A DNA stretch of 64,000 nt from Candidatus Gastranaerophilales bacterium (GTDB taxonomy: Bacteria > Cyanobacteriota > Vampirovibrionia > Gastranaerophilales > Gastranaerophilaceae): positions 1 through 64,000 of the forward strand of contig CALVAY010000007.1 in assembly GCA_944325665.1 (NCBI GenBank), given 5' to 3'. This document shows, piece after piece, positions 44,352 through 52,838 of the stretch (position 1 is its first letter; the number at the start of each line of letters is the position of its first letter). The translations under genes were made by a program, and so were the position numbers. A model generated the notes under the pieces. It was given only the letters and a program-made list of their open reading frames with translations. It was not told where the DNA came from and ran no database searches.

Positions 44352-44971
44352 GCTTCTCTATAATATCCACTCACTTTTGTTCCATCTGCACGCTTATATT
44401 CATTTACCCAGATAAGTCCTCCATTTAAAACTTCTTGCCTTGCTTGTTCTTCAGTATACACTGTTTTATTATTTATTGCTTCATCTATTAATTTCGAATT
44501 TTTCAAAAATTCATCGTTTTTCATATTAATAATTTCTTTATCCGTAAATATTCTTTTTTTGTTATTATGCACTTGTGGCTTTGTAATTAATTCACCATTT
44601 TTCATCCGTTCATAAATTTTATATGCCATCCAATCTTCAATGCCCTTTTGTGTAATTCCCTTAACCTTATCTAAATTACTATAAACCTCGGAAAACACCT
44701 TGCGACCAATTGCATTGTTATGTAAATCCATATTCCTCTCTGATATCCATTGTTCGTTAGACATATTTTTTGGCTTATGATAAGGCAACTCATGCTCTGT
44801 GCCTATCAAATATGCCAGCGGTTTTGTATATTTTTGTGATAAATACGCTTGCATAAATGCATGTCTAAAAGCATCTGTTGCATCATTATATCCTTTGGTG
44901 CCAGGCGTTAATTTGAAACCAAACTTTTTCTGATAATATAATGCTTTTTCAATTAAATCTTCATCTATCAT
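44348..44971 (-). CDS. DUF6973-like protein, possibly toxin-related
   Basis: A 207-residue protein. The block 'GYNDATDAFRHAFMQAYLSQKYTKPLAYLIG' followed by 'ERNMDLHNNAIGRKVF' resembles the DUF6973-type domain seen at the C-termini of large secreted or wall-associated proteins (from memory, not searched). The pattern DAFRHA...MDLHNN..G is the core. There is no signal peptide. Its DNA is more AT-rich in third positions than the neighbours, hinting at transfer. The SD AAGGAGAAA is strong. A free-standing copy next to small unknown genes could be a toxin fragment or an effector. Confidence 0.62.
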   Translation of the reverse strand: MIDEDLIEKALYYQKKFGFKLTPGTKGYNDATDAFRHAFMQAYLSQKYTKPLAYLIGTEHELPYHKPKNMSNEQWISERNMDLHNNAIGRKVFSEVYSNLDKVKGITQKGIEDWMAYKIYERMKNGELITKPQVHNNKKRIFTDKEIINMKNDEFLKNSKLIDEAINNKTVYTEEQARQEVLNGGLIWVNEYKRADGTKVSGYYREA

Positions 44972-45000
44972 AATTTCTCCTTTTGTATTAATATGTGTAC

Positions 45001-45366
45001 ATGTTATACAATCTTAAAAACTATTTTTCGCTGAATGCACTTGCTTTTTTGGGATATTTGTTTTTTGCTTTCTGGGTCTATAAGACAATGTTTGTAATCC
45101 CACGCACAGTTAGTACGGGAATGTTGAACAAAGAGTACAATGAGGGGATGTTTGTGGTTGTTTTAATGCTTGCATTCTTGCTTTTTCTTGCAATAATGTT
45201 TTGCGTTTTTTTATTTGAACGCACTCTTGTAAAGCGTAAAGTTATAAAAAAGCACGTAAGCAAATCTAAACTGCACGGTTTTTTATTTTATTTAGGACTT
45301 GTTTTATATTTTATACCGTATTTTTATTTTATATTATTTTCAATACTGACATATTTTAAAATATAA
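45001..45366 (+). CDS. Small membrane protein, unknown
   Basis: A 121-residue protein with three predicted membrane segments ('ALAFLGYLFFAFWVY', 'GMFVVVLMLAFLLFLAIMFCVFLF' and 'GFLFYLGLVLYFIPYFYFILFSI') and a basic loop between the last two. No family is recognised. There is no SD: TAATAT (44989-44994) ends 6 nt before the ATG at 45001, again suggesting a leaderless start. A GTG two codons earlier (44995) is an alternative. The gene is divergent from the DUF6973-like gene. Confidence 0.6.
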   Translation: MLYNLKNYFSLNALAFLGYLFFAFWVYKTMFVIPRTVSTGMLNKEYNEGMFVVVLMLAFLLFLAIMFCVFLFERTLVKRKVIKKHVSKSKLHGFLFYLGLVLYFIPYFYFILFSILTYFKI

Positions 45367-45413
45367 TTTTTTTTCTTGCATACACTAATGCTTAATTTTT
45401 GTAAAGTTTTTTT

Positions 45414-45590
45414 ATGACACCCGAAAAAATTCAGCTCTTGGAAGAACTTCATCTGGACACCAAAATGCTCTTTTGCGTTCTTTTTCAAAGTATGAAATAC
45501 CTTGAGTATGAACAATGCACAAATTCCGAGCAGATTTATTTGTGCAGTTTGATTGAAAAAAAGCTGAATAAAATTTCTAATTTGTTTTAA
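45414..45590 (+). CDS. Possible 58-residue small protein
   Basis: An ATG-to-TAA frame of 58 codons between two plus-strand genes. It starts MTPEKIQLLEELHLDTKMLF and ends 'LIEKKLNKISNLF', giving two amphipathic helices with two cysteines. Codon use (GAA, CTT, AAA) fits coding sequence. TAAAGT (45402-45407) ends 6 nt before the ATG and there is no SD. It could be a real microprotein or chance in a 250-bp gap. Confidence 0.42.
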   Translation: MTPEKIQLLEELHLDTKMLFCVLFQSMKYLEYEQCTNSEQIYLCSLIEKKLNKISNLF

Positions 45591-45618
45591 ACCCTTTTTT
45601 TTATATAATAATAACGTT

Positions 45619-46746
45619 ATGAAAAAGATTACTTTGTTAGGTTCAACAGGTTCAATAGGCACGCAAACTCTTGAAGTTATTGATTTTCTTGAAGATTATA
45701 AAATTCACGCACTCTCTTGCGGCAAAAACATAGCTCTTTTAATTAAGCAAATTGAAAAATATAAGCCCGAAAGAGTTTGTACAAGCGACTATGAAGATGC
45801 AAAAATCATAAAAGAAAAATTTCCCAAACTGGATGTTTTACACTCTGGCGAAGGATTGGTTGAAATTGCAAAAGATAAACAAAACGACATTACTCTTGTT
45901 GCAACGTCGGGCAAAGTGGGGTTAAAGCCTACTCTTGCAGCGATTGAAAACAAAATTGACATTGCACTTGCAAACAAAGAAACTCTTGTTATGGCGGGCG
46001 ATATTGTAATGAAAAAAGCTCGCGAAAACGGTGTCAAAATTTTGCCCGTGGATTCAGAGCATTCGGCAATTTTTCAGTGCCTTGCGGATAAAAACAATCC
46101 GCCCTACAAGCTTATAATAACAGCGTCAGGCGGCCCGTTTTTAAACAAAACAAGGGAGCAGATGCAGAATTCAAATGCGCTTGATGCCCTAAAGCACCCA
46201 AGGTGGCATATGGGCAGAAAAATTACAATAGACAGTGCAACCCTTATGAATAAAGGCTTAGAGGTTATTGAAGCACACCATTTGTTTAATATGGACTACA
46301 ACGACATTAAAGTTGTTATTCACCCGCAAAGCCTTGTACATTCTTTTGTAGAGTTTATTGACGGCTCAATGCTCGCTCAAGTAGGCTTTCCCTCTATGCA
46401 TATACCTATACAATATGCTCTGACTTATCCAAAACGCCTAAAGGGTATTAAAACAGACGGTTTTAACCTGTGGGGACAGACTATGAGCTTTGAAAAACCT
46501 GATTTTGAAAAATTCAGATGTTTAAAATTGGCTTATGAAGCCGGAAAAGAAGGCTCAAGCGCAACTGTTGTGCTTAATGCAGCAAATGAAGTTGCCGTAA
46601 ATGACTTTTTATCAGGCAAAATTCATTTTCTTGATATTGAAAAAACAGTATATAAAGCGCTTGAAGAGCATAATACAATAAAAGATATTTCACTTGATGA
46701 TATATTTGAATTGGATAGAGAAGTAAGAAAAAAATACAGTATTTAA
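45619..46746 (+). CDS. dxr: 1-deoxy-D-xylulose-5-phosphate reductoisomerase
   Basis: A 375-residue Dxr (IspC), the committed step of the MEP isoprenoid pathway: DXP to MEP with NADPH. 'ITLLGSTGSIGTQTLEVI' is the NADPH loop at the N-terminus. 'IALANKETLVMAGDIV', 'LPVDSEHSAIFQCL', 'ITASGGPFLNKT', 'HPRWHMGRKITIDSATLMNKGLEVIEAHHLF' and 'HPQSLVHSFVEF' hold the metal and substrate residues. The length is standard. No SD is visible; a TATAAT at 45604-45609 lies 9 nt before the ATG. Confidence 0.97.
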   Translation: MKKITLLGSTGSIGTQTLEVIDFLEDYKIHALSCGKNIALLIKQIEKYKPERVCTSDYEDAKIIKEKFPKLDVLHSGEGLVEIAKDKQNDITLVATSGKVGLKPTLAAIENKIDIALANKETLVMAGDIVMKKARENGVKILPVDSEHSAIFQCLADKNNPPYKLIITASGGPFLNKTREQMQNSNALDALKHPRWHMGRKITIDSATLMNKGLEVIEAHHLFNMDYNDIKVVIHPQSLVHSFVEFIDGSMLAQVGFPSMHIPIQYALTYPKRLKGIKTDGFNLWGQTMSFEKPDFEKFRCLKLAYEAGKEGSSATVVLNAANEVAVNDFLSGKIHFLDIEKTVYKALEEHNTIKDISLDDIFELDREVRKKYSI

Positions 46747-46910
46747 GGGCATTTTAAGGATTTGTGTTAAGATATGTAACAGGAAATATACAAAATATAT
46801 CTTTTTTAGTCAATTTTTCAATAGATATATTTTTTATATAAGTACGAAAGGCACAAACCAGTAAATACCCCATTAACGAGAGAATTAAAATATTATAAAA
46901 GGAGAAAAAA

Positions 46911-47099
46911 ATGGCCAGAGTACTTATTTCAATGCCCGAAAAATTCTTAGACGAAATCGATCAAGTTGCAGACACAGAAAACCGTTCACGTAGCGAATTA
47001 ATCAGAGAAGCATTGAGAACATACATCCAACGTACAAAAATCAGAGAAAATTCATTCGCATCTAAAAACGCAGCAATTCTTGAAGCATTGTTGGATTAA
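46911..47099 (+). CDS. Ribbon-helix-helix (CopG-type) DNA-binding protein
   Basis: A 62-residue RHH protein: a beta-strand 'ARVLISMPEKFLDEIDQVA' and then 'ENRSRSELIREALRTYIQR', the classical two-helix DNA-binding fold of CopG/NikR N-termini. It binds DNA as a dimer. The SD AAAGGAGAAAAAA is excellent, and codon use is strongly biased, suggesting high expression. No toxin gene follows, since two terminators come next, so it is probably a free regulator and not an antitoxin. Its targets are unknown. Confidence 0.88.
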   Translation: MARVLISMPEKFLDEIDQVADTENRSRSELIREALRTYIQRTKIRENSFASKNAAILEALLD

Positions 47100-47137
47100 A
47101 ATTAAAGGCTACGGACTTATAGAGGAGATTTTTAAAG

Positions 47138-47160
47138 GCGGACATTATGTCCGCTTTTTT
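47138..47160 (+). terminator. Terminator after the RHH gene
   Basis: GCGGACA/TGTCCGC stem, 3-nt loop and six T. Confidence 0.88.
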
Positions 47161-47175
47161 AATTGAAAAATTAAT

Positions 47176-47203
47176 CCATGCCAAATTGGCATGGGCTTTT
47201 TTT
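47176..47203 (+). terminator. Second terminator-like hairpin
   Basis: CCATGCCAA pairs with TTGGCATGG almost without a loop, followed by GCTTTTTTTGC. It lies 15 bp after the first terminator. Confidence 0.7.
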
Positions 47204-47407
47204 GCTTGTGTGTCAAATGTTTACACTTCTTAATAATATTTTTAACACTTAAAATCATGGAAACATGCATAGCCCATGGGTTTTACATGGTTGCAATCAT
47301 GGAAAGCATGATGAAGCTTGAATAACAACGCCCTACAAACGCCTAAAGACGCACCATGCAAGCCATAACAACTTTGTAATAAAGCGTAATATTTACACCA
47401 AATTCGC
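47204..47407. other. CATG-rich non-coding gap
   Basis: About 200 bp with no convincing gene. CATG occurs seven times between 47250 and 47360, and twice more in the hairpin at 47176-47194, often as CATGG or GCATG. A 22-codon frame (47257-47325) starts in it but has no SD. Nothing else is recognised. Confidence 0.4.
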
Positions 47408-47435
47408 TTGTAAAAACGCTCTTAGAGGTTATAAT
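47408..47435 (+). promoter_or_regulatory. Promoter for the small Cys-rich protein gene
   Basis: TTGTAA, 16 bp and TATAAT. A leader of about 70 nt follows before the GTG at 47513. Confidence 0.6.
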
Positions 47436-47512
47436 AATATTAAATTCAATAAAGACGAGCCTTCCGGGGAGATAAGGTTTTTGGCGGACATAAAAAATTT
47501 GGGGGATTTAAC

Positions 47513-47731
47513 GTGCTGAAAAGTAGGGATTTTGGGCGTGCAGTTGCCGTGAGAAGATGGACAACAACGGCGATTGAATGTTATAAAAGAGGTTGTAATT
47601 GCGAAGGTTGCTTTTATACTGATTTTTTCAACAACTCTTCGCAAAAGTGCCAAATGAAGGCATCGGTGTTGGAGTTAGTGAGAGTGTTGGGTAAACCCGA
47701 TATTGAAATGCAGCAAATTATTGAAGAATAG
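47513..47731 (+). CDS. Small Cys-rich protein, unknown
   Basis: A 72-residue protein starting at a GTG with GGGGG 7 nt upstream. After a basic N-terminus ('AVRRWTTTAIECYKRG') comes 'CNCEGCFYTDFF', then 'SQKCQMKASVLELVRVLGKPD'. The four closely spaced cysteines (one in ECYKRG, CxC and the following C) plus a later one suggest a small zinc or iron-sulfur site. A helix resembling a helix-turn-helix piece closes the protein. No family name can be given. It has its own promoter and a strong terminator. Confidence 0.72.
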   Translation: MLKSRDFGRAVAVRRWTTTAIECYKRGCNCEGCFYTDFFNNSSQKCQMKASVLELVRVLGKPDIEMQQIIEE

Positions 47732-47745
47732 TTTGGAAAAAATTT

Positions 47746-47775
47746 AGGCACAAAGCGTACTTTGTGCCTTTTTTA
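47746..47775. terminator. Bidirectional terminator, small gene / carB
   Basis: AGGCACAAAG pairs with CTTTGTGCCT around CGTA, with T-runs on both strands. It ends both the small Cys-rich gene and the convergent pyr operon. Confidence 0.9.
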
Positions 47776-47793
47776 TTTTGTTAGGTTTTAAAA

Positions 47794-50700
47794 TTAAAAT
47801 ATGCCCAAAAACTTACGTTTGCGGTAGTTTGTAATCGTGTTGACCTCAAGATTAACTTTTTTATCAAAGGTCTTATACGCACTTAGATATGCCCTTGCGG
47901 TATCAATTGAGGTAAAGCAAGGTACACCGTACATTTCGGCAATTGTTCTAATCTGAAAACCGCTTGTTTGAGAGTTTTTACCCAAGGTAGGGGTATTTAA
48001 GATAAAGCTCAAACGTCCGTTTTTCATACGTTTTTGAAGTTTATCAATCATAAATTTCTCAATCATTTTTGAAGGAATACCGTTTTGTTCAAGAAATTTA
48101 TGCGTTCCCCAAGTTGCCATAATGAAAAAGCCTTGAGAGAACATCTTTTTAACAATTTTAAGCGCGGGCTTTTTATAGTGGTCATTAAGCGAAACCAAAA
48201 CCCTTTGCTTTCTTCCGCCAAACTTATAACCGGCTGCAATAAATGATTTTAAAAGTGCACGCTTAAAGTTTGTATCAACGCCCAACACCTCGCCTGTTGA
48301 TTTCATCTCGGGAGCAAGTGCAGGGTCAATTCTGTTAAGCTTTTGGAACGAGAACACGGGCATTTTAACGCATACAAGATTTGATTTACGATAAAGCCCT
48401 ACGCCAAAACCGGCTTGACGAATTGATTTGCCTAAAGCCGCATCCAGTGCAATTTTTACCATCGGAATACCCGTAACTTTAGACATGATAGGCACTGTAC
48501 GAGAGGCTCTGGGGTTAACTTCAATTACATAAACAACATCGTCTTTTATAATAAATTGAATGTTCATCAAGCCTTTAATATCAAGCTTTTTAGCGATTTT
48601 CTTCGCATATTCCACAAGCTTTCTTTCATTTTTTGCACCGATATTTCTTGAAGGGTAAATGCTCATAGAATCGCCGCTGTGAACCCCTGCACGCTCGATA
48701 TGTTCACATATACCGGGGACTAGAATGTCTTTACCGTCTGAAACAGCGTCTAATTCAACCTCAAGACCTTCAATATATTGGTCAATTAAGACAGGGTGCT
48801 CGTTTGAGAACTGCAAAGCCTGATTAATGTAAGTCAAAAGCTCGTCGTCATTGTAAACGACCTGCATTCCTCTGCCGCCGATTACGTATGAAGGACGAAC
48901 CAAAACGGGATAACCCAACTCACGAGTAGTTTCCAGTGCTTCTTGCGCGCTAAAAACGCCTCTGCCTTTCGGCTGCGGAATATTCAACTCTTTTAAAAGT
49001 TTTTCAAAAACCTTTCTATCCTCAACAGCGTCAATACTTTCCAAGGACGTACCAAGAATTTTCACCCCACGTTCCGCCAGCTTCGGAGCAAGGTTAATTG
49101 CAGTCTGACCGCCGAATTGAACCATAACGCCTTTCGGGTTTTCTTTCTTGATTACATTCATAACATTTTCAATGTTCATAGGCTCAAAATACAATCTTGA
49201 AGCAACGTCAAAATCGGTCGAAAGCGTTTCAGGGTTTGAATTTATCATAACAGAATCGTATCCGTTTTGATTTATTGCCCAGCTTGCATGAACAGAGCAG
49301 TAATCAAACTCAATTCCTTGTCCTATACGGATTGGGCCCGAACCAAGTACAACAATGCTTTCTTTAGTTTGGTTATGTTCCTTTTTATGCTCCTCAAGTT
49401 CACATTTTTCACTGTAAGTTGAGTAAAAATAAGGTGTTGAAGCGCTAAACTCGCCCGCACAAGTATCAACAATTCTAAATGAGGCATCTAAGTTAAATTT
49501 GTCCAAATCAGCTTGCGAAACCCTTGCGTAGTCGCAAATTTCAGAGTCTAAATAGCCAAACTCTTTTGCTTTTTTATACAGTTCAAAATCAAGCGGTTTT
49601 ATCTCCAATTCACGCTCAACATCAGTTATGTCTTTAATTTTGTTGATAAACCACTTGTCAATTTTTGTGATTTTATTTAATTCGTCAATCTCAACACCCC
49701 TTGAAAGTGCTTCAGCAAGTCTGAAAATCCTTCTGTCATCTTGCATATGAAGCTCTTCTAAGAGTTTTTCCGTAGAAAGGTTTTCAAATTTGTAGTGCAA
49801 AAGTCCCGTCTTTTTGCCTTCAAGAGAGGTTATTGCCTTTTTAAAGCCCGAGCAGAAGGTTCTGCCGATAGCCATAACCTCGCCCGTTGCCTTCATTTTA
49901 GTACCAAGTATTCTATCACCCGTCGCAAATTTATCAAAAGGCCATTTTGGAATTTTAACAACAACGTAATCCAAAGCAGGCTCAAACGCTGCAACGGTTT
50001 TACCTGTAACCGAGTTTTTAATTTCATGCAAATTGTAGCCGATAGCAATTTTTGTGGTTATTTTTGCAATCGGGTATCCCGTTGCTTTTGAAGCAAGAGC
50101 CGAAGACCTTGATACACGGGGGTTTACCTCGATAACATAATATTGATTAGACTTTGTATCGAGCGCAAACTGAACGTTACAGCCGCCTTCAATTTCCAAC
50201 GCTCTTATAATTTTTATTGCAGAGCTTCTCAACATCTGATATTCATTATTTGTAAGCGTTTGAGAAGGCGCAACAACAAAGCTGTCGCCCGTGTGAATAC
50301 CAATCGGGTCAATGTTTTCCATATTACAGATGATAATACAGGTATCGTTAGAGTCCCTCATTACCTCATATTCGACCTCTTTAAACCCTGCGATTGATTT
50401 TTCCACAAGCACTTGGTTTATGGGCGATTGAGTTAACCCTGAGTAAACAATTTCCTCGTATTCCTTTTCATTATGCGCTATACCGCCCCCTGCACCGCCC
50501 AAGGTAAAGGCAGGACGAATAATTATCGGAAAACCGATTTTATTAGCAAATTCTAAAGCCTCTTCATAGCTTGAAACAATCTCACTATCTGGAATAGGCT
50601 CGCCTATTTCGTTCATCAAATTCTTGAAAAGCTCTCTGTCCTCTGCTTTTTTGATGGAAGAAATATTTGTTCCTAAAACTTTAACGCCGAATTTTTCAAG

Positions 50701-51018
50701 CACGCCGCTATCGTTAAGCTCACAAGCTAAATTTAGACCCGTTTGACCGCCCAAAGACGCCATAAGACCTTGCGGACGCTCTTTTTCTATGATTTTTGTC
50801 AACATATCAAGGGTCAAAGGCTCGATATAAACTTTATCCGCAATATGTTCATCGGTCATAATCGTTGCAGGGTTTGAGTTTACAAGGACAACCTCTATCC
50901 CTTCTTCCTTTAGTGCACGACATGCCTGCACACCCGCATAGTCAAACTCAGCCGCCTGCCCGATTACAATAGGGCCCGAGCCGATTACCAAAACTTTTTT
51001 TATAGAACTGTCTTTCAT
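47794..51018 (-). CDS. carB: Carbamoyl-phosphate synthase, large subunit
   Basis: A 1074-residue CarB with two homologous ATP-grasp halves ('VLVIGSGPIVIGQAAEFDYAG' at the start, 'IVVLGSGPIRIGQGIEFDYCS' at ~560). Each half has its own carbamate/carboxyphosphate site ('GGQTGLNLA', 'GGQTAINLA'). The C-terminal MGS-like domain (~930-1074) is the site of allosteric control. It makes carbamoyl phosphate from bicarbonate, ammonia from CarA, and 2 ATP. It is the last gene of the pyr operon, one base after carA, with GAGGG as SD. Confidence 0.98.
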   Translation of the reverse strand: MKDSSIKKVLVIGSGPIVIGQAAEFDYAGVQACRALKEEGIEVVLVNSNPATIMTDEHIADKVYIEPLTLDMLTKIIEKERPQGLMASLGGQTGLNLACELNDSGVLEKFGVKVLGTNISSIKKAEDRELFKNLMNEIGEPIPDSEIVSSYEEALEFANKIGFPIIIRPAFTLGGAGGGIAHNEKEYEEIVYSGLTQSPINQVLVEKSIAGFKEVEYEVMRDSNDTCIIICNMENIDPIGIHTGDSFVVAPSQTLTNNEYQMLRSSAIKIIRALEIEGGCNVQFALDTKSNQYYVIEVNPRVSRSSALASKATGYPIAKITTKIAIGYNLHEIKNSVTGKTVAAFEPALDYVVVKIPKWPFDKFATGDRILGTKMKATGEVMAIGRTFCSGFKKAITSLEGKKTGLLHYKFENLSTEKLLEELHMQDDRRIFRLAEALSRGVEIDELNKITKIDKWFINKIKDITDVERELEIKPLDFELYKKAKEFGYLDSEICDYARVSQADLDKFNLDASFRIVDTCAGEFSASTPYFYSTYSEKCELEEHKKEHNQTKESIVVLGSGPIRIGQGIEFDYCSVHASWAINQNGYDSVMINSNPETLSTDFDVASRLYFEPMNIENVMNVIKKENPKGVMVQFGGQTAINLAPKLAERGVKILGTSLESIDAVEDRKVFEKLLKELNIPQPKGRGVFSAQEALETTRELGYPVLVRPSYVIGGRGMQVVYNDDELLTYINQALQFSNEHPVLIDQYIEGLEVELDAVSDGKDILVPGICEHIERAGVHSGDSMSIYPSRNIGAKNERKLVEYAKKIAKKLDIKGLMNIQFIIKDDVVYVIEVNPRASRTVPIMSKVTGIPMVKIALDAALGKSIRQAGFGVGLYRKSNLVCVKMPVFSFQKLNRIDPALAPEMKSTGEVLGVDTNFKRALLKSFIAAGYKFGGRKQRVLVSLNDHYKKPALKIVKKMFSQGFFIMATWGTHKFLEQNGIPSKMIEKFMIDKLQKRMKNGRLSFILNTPTLGKNSQTSGFQIRTIAEMYGVPCFTSIDTARAYLSAYKTFDKKVNLEVNTITNYRKRKFLGIF

Positions 51019-52107
51019 TTATACCCTCGCTTTTTGATATTCTTTCATTAACTCTACCCACTCATCAAAGATTACGGCAGCATCGTTTGGCCCGGGAGCT
51101 GCTTCAGGGTGGAATTGTACGGCATGAACCCTCATTGCATCAATCTTAAAGCCCTCAAGCGTTCCGTCGTTTAAGTTTTTGTACGTAACTTCCATAATAT
51201 CGCTCAAAGAGCTTTCCTCAACTGCATAACCGTGGTTTTGTGAGGACATCATAACTTTATTAGTTTTTAGGTTTATAACAGGGTGGTTGCCGCCCCTGTG
51301 GCCGTATTTTAGCTTGAAGGTTTTTGCACCCGCAACAATTGATAACAACTGATAACCAAGGCAAATTCCAAAGATAGGCATTTTGCCGAAAAGCTCTTTT
51401 AAAGTAGCAATTTGAACTTTGCAGTCTTGAGGATCTCCGGGGCCGTTTGATAAAAAGACAGCGTCAAAATTGCCGTTTAAAATTGATGCCGCATCAACGT
51501 TTGCGGGATAAACTTTCACCTCGCAGCCTCTGTTTACAAGGCTTTTTATAATCCCATATTTTGCACCGTAGTCTATAAACGCCAATTTTATCGGATTGCC
51601 TTCACCTTTTGTATAGCTTTCTCTTGTCGTAACGTCAAAAACCACGTCTTTATTGGGTTTGTAGTTTATAACTTCTTCAATTTTTTTATTTATTTCAGCT
51701 TCGTCTAAATCGTAGGAAGAAATAAAGCAGTTCATAGTGCCCGCTTCACGGATTTTTTTGGTTAAAGTCCTTGTGTCAAGCCCTTCAAGACCTATTACAT
51801 TTTTCTCTTTTAGGTAATCCGCAAGAGTTTTAACGCTCTTATAATGCGAATCGTTTTTGCAGTATTCTTTCACCACAAAAGCTTTAAGAGCGGGGTTTAT
51901 CGCCTCAAAGTCATCGTTATTTATCCCGTAGTTACCGATTTCAGGATAAGTCATTACAATTACCTGATTGGCATAACTTGGGTCTGTAATAATTTCCTGA
52001 TAGCCTGCCATAGAAGTATTAAAGACTATCTCGCCAAATGCTTCGCCAGACGCACCAAAGCTTTTCGCCTTAATTACCGTCTTGTCCTCTAAAATTAAAG
52101 TTGCCAT
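51019..52107 (-). CDS. carA: Carbamoyl-phosphate synthase, small subunit
   Basis: A 362-residue glutaminase subunit. The N-terminal CarA domain ('GEAFGEIVFNTSMAGYQEIITDPSY') is followed by a class I glutamine amidotransferase with 'GPGDPQDC', the nucleophile in 'IFGICLGYQLLS', and 'HGYAVEE' and 'HPEAAPGPND' completing the triad. It passes ammonia to CarB. Its ATG overlaps the pyrF stop by one base. Confidence 0.97.
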   Translation of the reverse strand: MATLILEDKTVIKAKSFGASGEAFGEIVFNTSMAGYQEIITDPSYANQVIVMTYPEIGNYGINNDDFEAINPALKAFVVKEYCKNDSHYKSVKTLADYLKEKNVIGLEGLDTRTLTKKIREAGTMNCFISSYDLDEAEINKKIEEVINYKPNKDVVFDVTTRESYTKGEGNPIKLAFIDYGAKYGIIKSLVNRGCEVKVYPANVDAASILNGNFDAVFLSNGPGDPQDCKVQIATLKELFGKMPIFGICLGYQLLSIVAGAKTFKLKYGHRGGNHPVINLKTNKVMMSSQNHGYAVEESSLSDIMEVTYKNLNDGTLEGFKIDAMRVHAVQFHPEAAPGPNDAAVIFDEWVELMKEYQKARV

Positions 52108-52838
52108 TACATTACTTCTCCGATTTCTGCGTAAATTTTTTCCATTGCTTCAACTCTGTTTTGTGCGGCTGTTACCGCTCTTCCGATTACAAGGTAGTCA
52201 GCACCGTTTAAAATTGCATTCTTTGGCGTTGCAATTCTTTTTTGGTCATCCTTCAAGCTCCAAGAAGGTCTTATTCCGGGGCATAAAACTTTAAAGTCCG
52301 CTCCGCAAGCCTCTTTTATTGCGCTAAGCTCATGAACTGACGCTACAACGCCGTCCAGCCCCGCTTGTTTTGCCAGTTTTGCAAGGGTAATTGCAAGCGT
52401 TTTTACGTCTTTATTAATTTCAATCTCGTCATTTAAAACTTCTTGCGAAATACTTGTAAGAACAGTAACTGCAAGGATTATAGGCGGTTTTTTGCCCATT
52501 TTTTGTGCAGCCGAATAAGCACCCTCTTTTGATTGCTTCATCATCTCTAAACCACCCAGTGCGTGCACATTATAAAAATTTGCACCCCTTAAAACAACGT
52601 TCTCGCTTGCTTTTTTAACGGTGTTAGGTATGTCCATTAATTTAACATCCAAAAAGAAATTTGAATTTTTGTTTTTAATATAGTCGATAATTTCGTTGCC
52701 AAAGCCTGTATATAGCTGTAAACCTACCTTGAAAGTACCGACATAATCGGATAGCTCATCAACAAGGTTCTTTGCCTCTTCAAAAGTTTCAACATCCAAG
52801 GCAAGAACAATTTTTTCTTTTATTTTTTCATTAATCAT
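52107..52838 (-). CDS. pyrF: Orotidine-5'-phosphate decarboxylase
   Basis: About 243 residues from the ATG at 52838; the TTG one codon earlier is less likely, as AAAGGAG lies 9 nt before this ATG. This is the last step to UMP. 'KIVLALDVETFEEAKNLVDEL' starts the barrel, 'FFLDVKLMDIPNTVKKA' carries the catalytic Asp-x-Lys-x-x-Asp, and 'PGIRPS' plus 'YLVIGRAVT' form the phosphate site. It overlaps the pyrC end by 8 bp. Confidence 0.96.
   Translation of the reverse strand: MINEKIKEKIVLALDVETFEEAKNLVDELSDYVGTFKVGLQLYTGFGNEIIDYIKNKNSNFFLDVKLMDIPNTVKKASENVVLRGANFYNVHALGGLEMMKQSKEGAYSAAQKMGKKPPIILAVTVLTSISQEVLNDEIEINKDVKTLAITLAKLAKQAGLDGVVASVHELSAIKEACGADFKVLCPGIRPSWSLKDDQKRIATPKNAILNGADYLVIGRAVTAAQNRVEAMEKIYAEIGEVM

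Noticed and set aside
46911-47099. Antitoxin of a toxin-antitoxin pair
   Set aside because: The RHH fold fits an antitoxin, but two terminators follow and no toxin-sized gene is adjacent on the same strand.
47257-47325. 22-codon frame in the CATG-rich gap
   Set aside because: No SD, short, Met-rich only because of the CATG words, and no support beyond being open.
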